Of a stretch of DNA of 64,000 nt, positions 34,712 through 43,201 are shown piece by piece. Source of the DNA: Micromonospora coxensis (GTDB lineage: Bacteria; Actinomycetota; Actinomycetes; Mycobacteriales; Micromonosporaceae); assembly GCF_900090295.1 (NCBI RefSeq), contig NZ_LT607753.1, positions 496,001-560,000 of the forward strand, given 5' to 3'. A program made the translations under genes and the position numbers. Each line of letters begins with the position of its first letter. Positions within the stretch are counted from its first letter, which is position 1. The notes under the pieces are model-generated. The model saw only the letters and a program-made list of their open reading frames with translations, was not told the origin of the DNA and made no database searches.

Positions 34712-34915
34712 TAGAGCGACAGCTACGGCGGCGAACAGACCGAGGGATTGCCACGGGTACCGCTGCATCAGCGCCAGCCAGCCGGGCCACTGCTGCTGCT
34801 CCGAGGCGACGTTGGTTATCAGACCGACCATCAAAGTCACGATGACCATACCCGAAGTGACGAGTGTCGCTACGGTCGCTCGGCGTAGTGTCACGGTCAG
34901 TACCGTAGAGCACAT
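34682..34915 (-). pseudogene. N-terminal fragment of a two-TM membrane protein
   Basis: From the ATG at 34915 the minus-strand frame reads CSTVLTVTLRRATVATLVTS, GMVIVTLMVGLITNVASEQQ, WPGWLALMQRYPWQSLGLFA and AVAVALAS. It then runs into IS5 sequence and stops at 34682. The two-helix layout resembles the N-terminus of large actinobacterial signalling ATPases, but nothing follows. Both this gene and the transposase stop at the same point (about 34710), so a deletion has joined them. Confidence 0.5.
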
Positions 34916-35088
34916 CGACCATCGGCACTCCCCTGCTCCCTCCGACGCAAGCGCCGGCAGCGCTGCTTGCCCAACTCGCGGCACCCCTGCTGATCGTGGG
35001 TGCCGCGAGCCGTGGGCTCAGGCGGCCGGCTCGACAGCAGTCGGCCGAAGGTTTCCGGCTCAACTGACAGTGCGGGTGGACCAGTAGC

Positions 35089-37635
35089 TCAGAGGGCCAG
35101 CGTGGTGGCGAGCCGGCGGGCCTCGGTCACCAGGCGGCTGGCGCCGCCGCGCGCCACCACGTCGGCCAGCCCCGGTACCGGGGTGCGTACGCCGGTCGCG
35201 GCGGCCGTCTCGGCCGCCAGGGTGAGCAGGTCGGGTGTGCCGCGCGGCGGGGTCGGCGCGGTCAGCAGCGGCGGCAGCGCGGCAGCGAGCAGCCGCCAGA
35301 TGCTCAGTCGGGCGCCGGCCGCGACTGCGTCGCGCAGCGGCGTCGCCGCTCGGGTCAGCGTCACCTGGTTGTCCGCCGCCAGTGCGCCAAGATGCCCGCC
35401 GACGCCTGGGGCGTCGAGCTCACTGGCTGCCGCCAGCATCAGCAGGGCGTCGAGGGCCGCCACGCGGTCTATTTCGTGCCGGGCGCACAGCCCGTAGGCC
35501 AGCGCCAGGTTGAGGGCCGGACCGCCTGTGCCGGTGCATTCGGCGAGCATTGGCAGGACCATGGTGGCATCCCGAGCGTCTTCTTGGGCGACGCTGGCGA
35601 TGTCGGGCAACAGGTGGGCGGCGACCAGGCCCCGGTGCCCTGGAATCAGTGCCGGCCACAGGTCGCCCCAGCCGCCCTGCCTGCGCCCGATGAGTTGTGC
35701 CGGCACGGTGAGCAGCCCGAGCGGGTCCGCCACGCCTTCGGGTGGGCTGCTCGCCACGACGGTGCGCCGGGGAGGTAGCCGGTCGTAGCCGTAGTCGTAG
35801 TTGCCCATCCGCTCTCGCCGGGCGACCGTCACCATGCGGTGGACCGGCGCTGGTAGGGCGTCCCCGCGGAGCCAGCCGGCCAGCTCGCCGCCGGCCGCCG
35901 TGCCGAGCGCTTCGGCGCGGGACGCCAGCGCCTCGTCAACGCCAGCGGGGAGCCGTAGTAGTGCCTGGGTGAGGTCCCATCGCCATACCGGGCGGTCGCC
36001 GAGGGCGGCCAGCCGTTCGTAGAGCGCGGTCGGGTCGAGGGCTCCGGTGGCCGACGTGGGGGCGGCCAGCAGCCCGGGGTCGTCCCGCCCGTCCAACCGC
36101 TGTCCGACTTCTGCGAGCCGGGCGCAGTACATCAGTGTGAGTGCGGAGCGGCGGGGCGGCGGGGCGGTGGGCCGGTTCCGGAACGGGCGCAGCGTCCGGG
36201 TCAGCGACTCGCTGAGGATGCCGGACCACTGGTCGCGGCGGGTGGCTGCCTCGGCGGGGGCGGCGGCGGCCAGCAGGACGCCGTGCATCTGGACCGACAG
36301 GTTGAACACCGCCCACATGTGGTCGTAGGCGCCCACCTGCTCGCGGCGCAGCACGGGTAGCAGGGCGGCCGCCAGCCGATCGCGTTCGGTGGTGGCCAGC
36401 CGGACCAGACCGTCCAGGACCCGCTCCACGGCCGGCGCGGGCCAGCGCCGGCCGAGCAGCCCGGACACTTCCTCGACCAGCTCGTCCACGTCGGTGATCG
36501 GAGGCGGGGCGGCTGCCGGCTGCGGAGGTTTCGGCAGGTCGTCACCGGCCGCCGTGACAGTGACCGTGGTAACTGGCTGGTGACCGTGTCGCTGCGCCAG
36601 CGTCATCGCCCGGTCCCGCAGGTCGGCAGCCGGGTGCTCGGCGCCCACGGCGAGGATGTCGGCGATTTGCGCCGCCCGCTCGGGGTGCTGCCGGGCGAGC
36701 CGGTCCAGCCAGGACAGCTGCGCTCGCACCAGCGCCTTCTCCGGCCGGGGCAGCACCGTGCGGGCCGCGTCCGACAGTGACTCCAGCTCCACGGCGTCGC
36801 CCAGCTCCCGCAGCGCGCGCTGTGCGTGTGCGGCGACCGGCCCGGGTGCGTCGGCGAGCAGCCGCAGGTAGGCGCTCGCCCGCGCCGCCACCTCGTCGGG
36901 GGTGGGTGCCAGCTGCTCGTGCAGGGTGAGGAACGGACGCAGTGCGGCGGGTCGGTCCCCGCGCAGCAGCCGGCCGAGGATGCCGTCCAGCAGCGCCGCG
37001 CGGTCGAGCCGTCCCTCGGTCGCCAGCGCGGCTAATGCCTGGGGCACTGCCTGCCCGTTGCCGCCGGCCGTGAGGTCGGCGCCGAGGCCGTCGACTTCGA
37101 AGAGCCGGGGCAGCAGCGCGTCCAGGAACGGGTCGGCGCGCAGCCGGTCGAGCAGGGGCGGCTGTGGGGGGTCGTGGGGTCGCTGCCACCCCATCGCGTA
37201 CGCCCAGCCGGCGACGAAGGCGTCTCCGGTCGGTGGTGCAACCTTCTCCGCCAGCAGCAGCCCGGCGGTGAAGTGCCAGCCCTCCCACGGTTCGCGGCGG
37301 CGTAGCCGCTCGGCCAGCCGGTACGCCAGGTCGGCCAGCCAGGTCACGCCCCGCTGCCGGGCGGCGGCGACCACCGGCTCGGGATCGACGTCGCGCAGCA
37401 TGACCGACCGCCGGCCGAGCAGCGTGGAGGCCTTCGTCGCGGTGCTCAGCGTGCCCACGGCGGCCACCGCCAGGGCAGTCGCCTCCGTCCCCCACCACCA
37501 GTTGTCCCGCCGACGTCGGACGTGGGCGATCAGCTCGTCGCCGAGCGCCCGCCGGGCCGCCTCGTCCAGCCCGTGCAGCACCGACCGGACAGCGGCGACG
37601 TCGCCGCGGACCAGGGACTCGAAGAAGATCGTCAC
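35089..37635 (-). CDS. DUF6493-type protein paired with a SWIM zinc-finger protein
   Basis: This 848-aa protein starts at a GTG overlapping the stop of the SWIM gene (GTGA). It starts TIFFESLVRGDVAAVRSVLH, GLDEAARRALGDELIAHVRR and continues as an all-helical HEAT-like protein (AQRALRELGDAVELESLSDA; LADLRDRAM...). Large solenoid proteins of this kind are found next to SWIM zinc-finger proteins and, in other genomes, near MoxR ATPase/VWA genes. I see no AAA or VWA gene here. No catalytic motif was seen. A short decayed piece of a second copy lies at 41734-41992. Confidence 0.75.
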   Translation of the reverse strand: MTIFFESLVRGDVAAVRSVLHGLDEAARRALGDELIAHVRRRRDNWWWGTEATALAVAAVGTLSTATKASTLLGRRSVMLRDVDPEPVVAAARQRGVTWLADLAYRLAERLRRREPWEGWHFTAGLLLAEKVAPPTGDAFVAGWAYAMGWQRPHDPPQPPLLDRLRADPFLDALLPRLFEVDGLGADLTAGGNGQAVPQALAALATEGRLDRAALLDGILGRLLRGDRPAALRPFLTLHEQLAPTPDEVAARASAYLRLLADAPGPVAAHAQRALRELGDAVELESLSDAARTVLPRPEKALVRAQLSWLDRLARQHPERAAQIADILAVGAEHPAADLRDRAMTLAQRHGHQPVTTVTVTAAGDDLPKPPQPAAAPPPITDVDELVEEVSGLLGRRWPAPAVERVLDGLVRLATTERDRLAAALLPVLRREQVGAYDHMWAVFNLSVQMHGVLLAAAAPAEAATRRDQWSGILSESLTRTLRPFRNRPTAPPPRRSALTLMYCARLAEVGQRLDGRDDPGLLAAPTSATGALDPTALYERLAALGDRPVWRWDLTQALLRLPAGVDEALASRAEALGTAAGGELAGWLRGDALPAPVHRMVTVARRERMGNYDYGYDRLPPRRTVVASSPPEGVADPLGLLTVPAQLIGRRQGGWGDLWPALIPGHRGLVAAHLLPDIASVAQEDARDATMVLPMLAECTGTGGPALNLALAYGLCARHEIDRVAALDALLMLAAASELDAPGVGGHLGALAADNQVTLTRAATPLRDAVAAGARLSIWRLLAAALPPLLTAPTPPRGTPDLLTLAAETAAATGVRTPVPGLADVVARGGASRLVTEARRLATTLAL

Positions 37636-38966
37636 CGCCCCACCTCCGCCGGTGCCTGCACCATGGCGACCGCGAGGGCGTGCTTGCACGGTCCCCGCTG
37701 TCCCTGGTGCCGCCCCCACCACCGACAGGAGCACGTAAGACTTCCGTCGGGCTGCCGGCGTACCCGGTACTGCTCGTCTCCGCTGCGTACGGTGGCGTGC
37801 TCACCGTCGGGGCGGACCGCGTCCTGCTGCACCAGCGCCCGCGCGGCGACCAGGCGGGGGTTGTCCCGTTCGGCCCGGCCCGCGTCATAGGGCATCACCC
37901 GGTGGAAGTAGCCGCCCTCGGCGACGTCGTAGCCGACCCGCCCGGCAGTGCCGAGCTGGGCCAGGGCGGCGCGGACCCGGTCGTCGGGCAAGCCGGCCGC
38001 GTCAGCCAGCGCGGCGACGTCGATCGTCGGGTCCCAGGACAGCAGCGCACCGACCAGCTCCGCGTCGTCGATCACCTCGTCACCGGCGAGCGCGAGCAGG
38101 GCGGCTCCCTCGCCGGAGAACCCCCGGTACGGCTCGGGAGACAGCGTTACCGACAACCGCAGCGCCCCGGTGTCCAGCTCCCACGTGCTCGCCACGGCCG
38201 GCGACCCCGCACGCACCGTCGGCCCGTACACCCGCAGCGTGCGGGCGTGTCGGAGCAGCCCGCGCAGCGCCGTGAGGCGCCCCGCTCCGGCCAGACAGAC
38301 GGCCCCCGGCGCCGGCCGCGAGGTCAGCCGGAGGGTACGCCCGGCCGGTACCGCCCAGAGCACCGAGCGGTCACCGGCTCCGGGTAGCCGGCGCAGGAAC
38401 GCCGCCGCCTCGGCGGCGGGGATCTCGGCGCGCGGTTCGAACCCGGCGGTGAGCACGTGCACTTCGGCGAAGCCGCGCAGCCAGCGCCCCGGCAGCGGAA
38501 CCTTGCGCTCCACCACCGCCCCGTCGATGGTGGAGACGGTGAGATCGTCCGGGCCGACGGCCATGTGCAGCGGTTCGATGCCCCCCACCCGGGCGAGCGC
38601 CTCCCGCAGTGGCGGGTTGACGTCCACGTTTGTGGTGCCGTGCCCGACGATTTCACCGTCGAAACCGGCCGGGACCACGTCCATGCGGGCGTACACCCCG
38701 CAGCAGCCGGAGAACGACTCGAAGCGCAGCCGGTCGCGGCTACCGGTCACCACCGGGTCCAGGCTGGCAGGGCTGACCGGCTGGTGGTAGTGGGTTCGGG
38801 CCACCTCGGCGACGGCGAGCAGGCCGGCGGCCGCAGCTGCTGGAGTCGTGAGAAACCCGGAGAAGAAGCGCGGGTTGGCCGCCGGGCCACCGCATGTCTG
38901 CAGGGCCAGGCCAGCGGCGCGCAGGGTTGACGGCTGGAGGTATCGGTACGTCTGGACGGCGTTCAC
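37632..38966 (-). CDS. SWIM zinc-finger protein
   Basis: The product is about 444 aa; the GTG of (V)NAVQTYRYLQPSTLRAAGL is preferred, with a longer frame to 39002 also open. The C-terminal SWIM motif is SCRWWGRHQGQRGPCKHALA, with the first Cys pair in TCSC, giving CxC...CxH. The N-terminal region contains a Gly/Cys motif (SFSGCCGVYARMDVVPAGFD) and a beta-rich body. SWIM domains bind nucleic acid or protein. It is cotranslated with the DUF6493 gene, and the two products probably work as a complex. Confidence 0.88.
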   Translation of the reverse strand: MNAVQTYRYLQPSTLRAAGLALQTCGGPAANPRFFSGFLTTPAAAAAGLLAVAEVARTHYHQPVSPASLDPVVTGSRDRLRFESFSGCCGVYARMDVVPAGFDGEIVGHGTTNVDVNPPLREALARVGGIEPLHMAVGPDDLTVSTIDGAVVERKVPLPGRWLRGFAEVHVLTAGFEPRAEIPAAEAAAFLRRLPGAGDRSVLWAVPAGRTLRLTSRPAPGAVCLAGAGRLTALRGLLRHARTLRVYGPTVRAGSPAVASTWELDTGALRLSVTLSPEPYRGFSGEGAALLALAGDEVIDDAELVGALLSWDPTIDVAALADAAGLPDDRVRAALAQLGTAGRVGYDVAEGGYFHRVMPYDAGRAERDNPRLVAARALVQQDAVRPDGEHATVRSGDEQYRVRRQPDGSLTCSCRWWGRHQGQRGPCKHALAVAMVQAPAEVGR

Positions 38967-39254
38967 GGCGCACACCGTAGGGCGAGCGACCGACATCATC
39001 ACCGATACCAGCGCCGGCCGTGCTGCAAGCCGAACGGACGCGGTTTAGGAATGGAGTACGGCTCAGTCCGCGTGCGGCCTTCTGACCTGCCGCGACGGTT
39101 CCCGCTCAGCCGCTCGCTTACGAGATCAGTCCGTGAATAGTCCGTGGCGTTCGGGCGATCGCTCGAGTGAGGATGAGAGCCACTGTCGAAGGAGGTAACC
39201 CACGGTGTGCGCCGAGCGTACTCCCCAGGTACCGGCTGGAAGCGCGTACGGCCG

Positions 39255-39521
39255 ATGAGCGAGCCCGCCGCCAGGGTCCGGCCGAATACCTCCGTTGACG
39301 ACCTTGCCCGGCATGACCTCTTCGAGTCCCATGACGGGCACGACGCCTTCCTGGTCGACCTCTACGCCCTTTCGGCAACGTCCGGAAACCACCCGAGCGG
39401 AGAAATTCAATGGCCATTCCGAAGAAGGGCAGCCGCCTCATCTCAGTCGACGGCATCACCTATCGCTGGCGGATCCGCCCGAAGCCCACGTACAGCCAGG
39501 GACTGGCCGAGACGACGTTGA
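39255..39521 (+). CDS. possible small protein upstream of the 39410 gene
   Basis: The ATG at 39255 opens a frame reading SEPAARVRPNTSVDDLARHD, LFESHDGHDAFLVDLYALSA. It resembles small actinobacterial proteins of the VDDL-RYDLF....EFL--LYA type. After the first 55 residues it overlaps the 39410 gene in another frame and becomes S/R-rich, so its natural stop was probably lost. Confidence 0.4.
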   Translation: MSEPAARVRPNTSVDDLARHDLFESHDGHDAFLVDLYALSATSGNHPSGEIQWPFRRRAAASSQSTASPIAGGSARSPRTARDWPRRR

Positions 39522-39757
39522 CCTACGCCGTTGAGCTGGAGCAGGCTCCGGGCTCGGTACTTGTCGTCACGACCGACTCCCCGCGACCGGACAACTGGAT
39601 CGTGCCCTCGGGGAAGGCGGTTCGTCCGACCGGAGTTGCGGACACCATCCGGGCAGCGCTCCGGCAAGGCTGGCAGCCGGACCGACCGAGGCCGGTGATG
39701 CAGATGAGCGCTACCGCCAGCAAGAGACTGGCCTCGGCTGAGACGTCAGAAGCCTGA
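39410..39757 (+). CDS. conserved small hypothetical protein
   Basis: This 115-aa protein begins MAIPKKGSRLISVDGITYRW. It continues RIRPKPTYSQGLAETTLTYA, VELEQAPGSVLVVTTDSPRP, DNWIV, GVADTIRAALRQGWQP. I recall this as a common single-domain protein of streptomycetes and relatives without assigned function. GGAGAAATTC precedes the ATG. A strong hairpin follows 69 bp after the stop. Confidence 0.75.
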   Translation: MAIPKKGSRLISVDGITYRWRIRPKPTYSQGLAETTLTYAVELEQAPGSVLVVTTDSPRPDNWIVPSGKAVRPTGVADTIRAALRQGWQPDRPRPVMQMSATASKRLASAETSEA

Positions 39758-39826
39758 GCAGCAGGCTTCAGGGCCTCCGAGGTCATCAGCTCGATCCGCG
39801 TGCGGCTGTCCGCGTCGTACGCCTCA

Positions 39827-39856
39827 CCGCCACCGGCCCGAGAGGGCCGGTGGCGG
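39827..39856 (+). terminator. strong hairpin with GAGA tetraloop
   Basis: CCGCCACCGGCCC pairs perfectly with GGGCCGGTGGCGG around GAGA (13-bp stem). It lies 69 bp after the 39410 gene. It is the clearest intrinsic-terminator-like structure in the window. Confidence 0.7.
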
Positions 39857-40021
39857 ATCCAGGTACCGCCGGCTCACCGCGCGCCTGAACCACGTACTCC
39901 GGTGGCATGCCGCACAGCCGAGCGGCAGCGATCGCCCTGCCCACGGCGGCGGGTGTCCACCTACGCGATCGTCACGGTGTGGCGGACGTTGGGTGGGAGG
40001 TGGACTACATCGATGGGTTGT

Positions 40022-40672
40022 CTAGATATGAGGATGCTGCGTCCTCGTGGGGGTGCTGTAGTACCTGGCTGCGGCTCGCATGGACTCAATGACTGTGGAT
40101 CCGGGGTAGTAGCGGCGGTCGGAGTACAGATGCCGGTAGCAGGCCCAGTAGCTTGCTACGCGCTGAGCTGTGAGGGCGACGAACGACGGGTTCGCGGCGA
40201 GGACCTGTCCGTAGACGGCGTGCTGTGGGGTCCAGGGATCATGGATCTCGACAAGCTCACGGTGGATGTCGAGCACGATCTCCAGGACATACTCTCCGAC
40301 TAGCCGGACCACAAACGGGACCACCCAAGGCTCATTCAACCTCAGAACGTGCTCAAGCCGTCGCTGCCGCACCCGACCGTCGTGGTGACGCGTATAGAGG
40401 CAGTTGAGGATCGCCGACTGGGTCGGTGACAGATCACCCTCCACATTGGCTTCAGGTTCGGCGTGGTACATGCGGTACGGGATGACGACCGGCTGCCCGT
40501 CAACGGTGACACGGAACGGCATCGCCGGTTCTAGGCTGGATGGGGGTAGGAGCTTCAAGACGGCCTGTACGTCTCGCTGAAGGTAGGCGGGGAAAGCGGC
40601 TGCCAGTGAAGGCGCGGTAGGGGCACTCAGCGCTGGGCTTGACACGGTCGGACCGTACAGCGTTCCAGCCAT
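40022..40672 (-). CDS. hypothetical protein
   Basis: This 216-aa protein starts at the ATG of MAGTLYGPTVSSPALSAPTA. It has PFRVTVDGQPVVIPYRMYHA, then a helical region: LSPTQSAILNCLYTRHHDGR, VRQRRLEHVLRLNEPWVVPF, VVRLVGEYVLEIVLDIHREL and ASYWACYRHLYSDRRYYPGS. The QSAILNCLYTRHHDGRVRQ part could be a winged helix. The domain family is unknown to me. Confidence 0.7.
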   Translation of the reverse strand: MAGTLYGPTVSSPALSAPTAPSLAAAFPAYLQRDVQAVLKLLPPSSLEPAMPFRVTVDGQPVVIPYRMYHAEPEANVEGDLSPTQSAILNCLYTRHHDGRVRQRRLEHVLRLNEPWVVPFVVRLVGEYVLEIVLDIHRELVEIHDPWTPQHAVYGQVLAANPSFVALTAQRVASYWACYRHLYSDRRYYPGSTVIESMRAAARYYSTPTRTQHPHI

Positions 40673-40701
40673 CGGCACTGCCCTACAGCAGGCTTCCGGC
40701 G

Positions 40702-41201
40702 TCACTGCCCTTCGGCAGTAGGCGCGGGGCTGCTCAGCCAACCGATGAACGACAGGTACTGCCGGAGTCCGTCCGGGATCGGCCCCTGCTGGCAGACCCA
40801 TTCGTCCGCCAGGGTCGCGACGAGCAGCTCGGTCCGCTCGAAGCGCAGCTGGAGCCCACCGACAGCCGGAATCGTGCTGTACCCCTGGATGAGTCCTATG
40901 TCAACGAGACATTGCCCAACCACGTCGCCGAGCAGGTCTGTGGGTTGGACCGGTCCGACCACCGCCCGCCCTCCTGCATGTCGTAAGACGAGTAGGGCTC
41001 TTCCTCGGTGAGCTTCAGCAGCTCACCACAGCCGTGGGCCATGATGGCTGGCGCTTTCTCGAAATGCAGCCAGAGATGCAGCAGAGCGTCAATTCCCGTC
41101 ACCGGCTGTTCGCCGAACCAGTGCCTCGCCTCGGTTACCGCAAGCAGGCGTCGGCCCAGGAGCGGGCGAAGTAGGGCACCAACGGTCATGGGATCCGACA
41201 C
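40702..41201 (-). pseudogene. frameshifted hypothetical (immunity-like) gene
   Basis: From the GTG at 41201 the frame reads SDPMTVGALLRPLLGRRLLA, VTEARHWFGEQPVTGIDALL, HLWLHFEKAPAIMAHGCGEL, LKLTEEEPYSSYDMQEGGR. It then continues naturally only in another frame, VVGPVQPTDLLGDVVGQCLV, QGYSTIPAVGGLQLRFERTE and ADEWVCQQGPIPDGLRQYLS. One indel near 40965 splits it. Restored it would be about 165 aa, the size and style of an orphan immunity protein. Alternatively the second part starts at its own GTG as a separate protein. Confidence 0.6.
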
Positions 41202-41733
41202 GGGCGCACCATAGCAGCGCCAGACCGCCAGTTTGGAAGATCGTTCTCGGCTATCGTGACTTGTTCAGAGTGCCTGGTCAGCGACCGGGTCGTGTTGCCC
41301 GATCATGACCGCTGATGACCGCCTGAGACGCCCACTACTGGCACGCGGCCGGCACGGTTGTGCGGTGGGCTCGCGGCCGTCCGGCGGCGTACGGCCCACC
41401 GCCCCTGGCCGTTCGGGGCGGCGGCTTGCCGTGTCGCCGGCTCTCCGCGCGCCTGGACCGGTACCCGGTGGCAAACCGCGGAGGGTGCGGCAGCCGAGAG
41501 CCCTGACATCAACGACGGCCGGCCACGCTGGCGCTCGTCACGGCCCAATTTGCTGCTCACGACCATTCCGAGGTCTGGCGCGATACTCAAGGACCGACCC
41601 CGTGGGTTGAACATTTGGGCCCAACGCGGTCAGTAGCAGCACGGTGCCGATCCCGGCTCGGAGTGCGCCAAGTGCTGGGCGTGGCGTCCGTGAGGTTTGC
41701 TAGCCCCAGGAGGACGTAGAAGCCCATGCTCAC

Positions 41734-41992
41734 GGTTCGCTGCGGCGTAGCCGCTCGCCCAGCCGGTACGCCAGGTCGGCCAGCCAGGTCACACCCCGCC
41801 GCTGGGCCTCCGCAACGACCGGGGCGGGGTCGGCATCCCGCAGCCAGACCTTCCGCCGGCCAAACAGTTGCCCCAACCATCCTTGCGGTACCCACGGCGG
41901 CCACCGCCAGGGCGGTCGCCTCCGTCCCCCACCATGGTATCCCGTCGGCGCCGGACGCCGGCGATCAGCTCGCCGCCGAGCGCCAACCGCCC
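41734..41992 (-). pseudogene. decayed fragment of a second DUF6493-type gene
   Basis: The DNA matches, with many substitutions and small gaps, the 5' part of the intact DUF6493 gene (about 37289-37556). Shared blocks include GCGGCGTAGCCGCTCG, CAGCCGGTACGCCAGGTC and GTCGCCTCCGTCCCCCACCA. It carries frame breaks and has neither start nor downstream part. Flanking DNA 41220-41733 and 41993-42185 holds no convincing gene. Confidence 0.75.
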
Positions 41993-42203
41993 GGCTCGAG
42001 CGGTCGTCAGCTCCGGTGCGCTGGTTCCCGCGTTGAGAACGTCTACCGCGTGTTCTGCACGTCGAGGCACCGACCGACTGGAGAAGTTTGCACCTGGCGC
42101 TGGTGCCGCGTGGGACCCACGAGTTGATTGCCTTCCCGTACGGTAGTCGTGCTCGCCTTCACGGTGAGCCACGGGGACGAGTCGGTTGGTGATGGAGTCG
42201 GGC

Positions 42204-42869
42204 ATGCAGCAGCACGAGAGACGGAACCTGCGCCTGTCTCTGGCCAGCCTGGATGCTCTCGGTTCCGACGCCGAGCTGCGCGCGCAAGCCGAACAGGTCC
42301 GCCGCGAGGCGGAGACCCAGCCGGCACCCGACTCCCCGGCCGGCCACGACCAGACCGGCTCGATTACGGTGCACACCGACCGTGAGGGTCATGTCAAGGA
42401 TGTGGCCGTGCTGCGTGACTGGCGCGCACGGTTGACCCCTGGTGAGGTACCGGACGCGCTCTTCGAGGCGTATTCGGCCGCCATGCGGGCGGTCGTTGAA
42501 CTGGCGGCGATACGTCGGCTGACGGACGACCCGACGGAAGGCTCTCCCGCAGCGGCAAGACCCGGTACGCGGTACGACGACGAGCTTGACGAGCACCTCT
42601 GGCTGCGCCGCACCTGGCGCACGCTGCACGAGATCGACGCCGACCTGGAGCGGTTGGCCCGCCAGCCGGACATGCCAGTGGAGAAGACGATCACCAGCCT
42701 GAACGGCTGCCTGACGCTGCATCTGCGCGGTTCCGGCATCACGGCCATCACGGGCTCGGTGGAACGGATCGGCAGGCTCGACGCCGGTGAGCTGCGATTC
42801 GAAGCTCGCTCCCTGTTTCAGGCCCACGCCCTGGCCAGCTCACGCGCCGATCACGAGGGGGACCGATGA
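42204..42869 (+). CDS. YbaB/EbfC-like protein of a type VII-like cassette
   Basis: The product is about 221 aa from the ATG of MQQHERRNLRLSLASLDALG (GGAG 6 nt upstream). It has an N-terminal coiled-coil helix (SDAELRAQAEQVRREAE), then a YbaB-type beta segment GSITVHTDREGHVKDVAVLR and DWRARLTPGEVPDALFEAYS. A second helical and a C-terminal strand region follow (SLNGCLTLHLRGSGITAITG). Such YbaB-like genes often precede WXG100-like genes in actinobacteria. Its stop overlaps the next ATG (ATGA). Confidence 0.75.
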   Translation: MQQHERRNLRLSLASLDALGSDAELRAQAEQVRREAETQPAPDSPAGHDQTGSITVHTDREGHVKDVAVLRDWRARLTPGEVPDALFEAYSAAMRAVVELAAIRRLTDDPTEGSPAAARPGTRYDDELDEHLWLRRTWRTLHEIDADLERLARQPDMPVEKTITSLNGCLTLHLRGSGITAITGSVERIGRLDAGELRFEARSLFQAHALASSRADHEGDR

Positions 42870-43183
42870 AGGAACTGCAGGTCATCACCGACGCTCTGCG
42901 CGACGAGGGTGGTAAGTGGCTGACGTTGTCGGACCGGATTGCCGTCCCGAGGGCCGCTGCGCAGCAGCTCACTCTCGACAGCTCGGCGTTCTTCATCGGC
43001 GATGCCAACACCCATGTCCACGCGGCGGCGTACCGGAACTTTCAGTCCTTCATGGTCGAGGTCCTCTCGGGCGCGGTGACCGAGTTTGAGCAGATGGGCG
43101 GCGCGCTGCGTCGGGTCGCCGACGAGTACGACCGTGCCGACGAGATGGTTTCGCTGGATCTCAACAAGATCTACTCTGCCTGA
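42866..43183 (+). CDS. ESX/WXG100-superfamily-like small protein
   Basis: This 105-aa all-helical protein (MKELQVITDALRDEGGKWLT, LSDRIAVPRAAAQQLTLDSS, MVEVLSGAVTEFEQMGGALR, RVADEYDRADEMVSLDLNKI) has the size of a WXG100-type secreted protein. The helix-turn part lacks a strict WxG but has DRADEMVSLDL near the C-terminus. It is translationally coupled upstream and followed after 18 bp by the next gene. Confidence 0.72.
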   Translation: MKELQVITDALRDEGGKWLTLSDRIAVPRAAAQQLTLDSSAFFIGDANTHVHAAAYRNFQSFMVEVLSGAVTEFEQMGGALRRVADEYDRADEMVSLDLNKIYSA

Positions 43184-43201
43184 GCACGAGGGGACGAGCG
43201 G

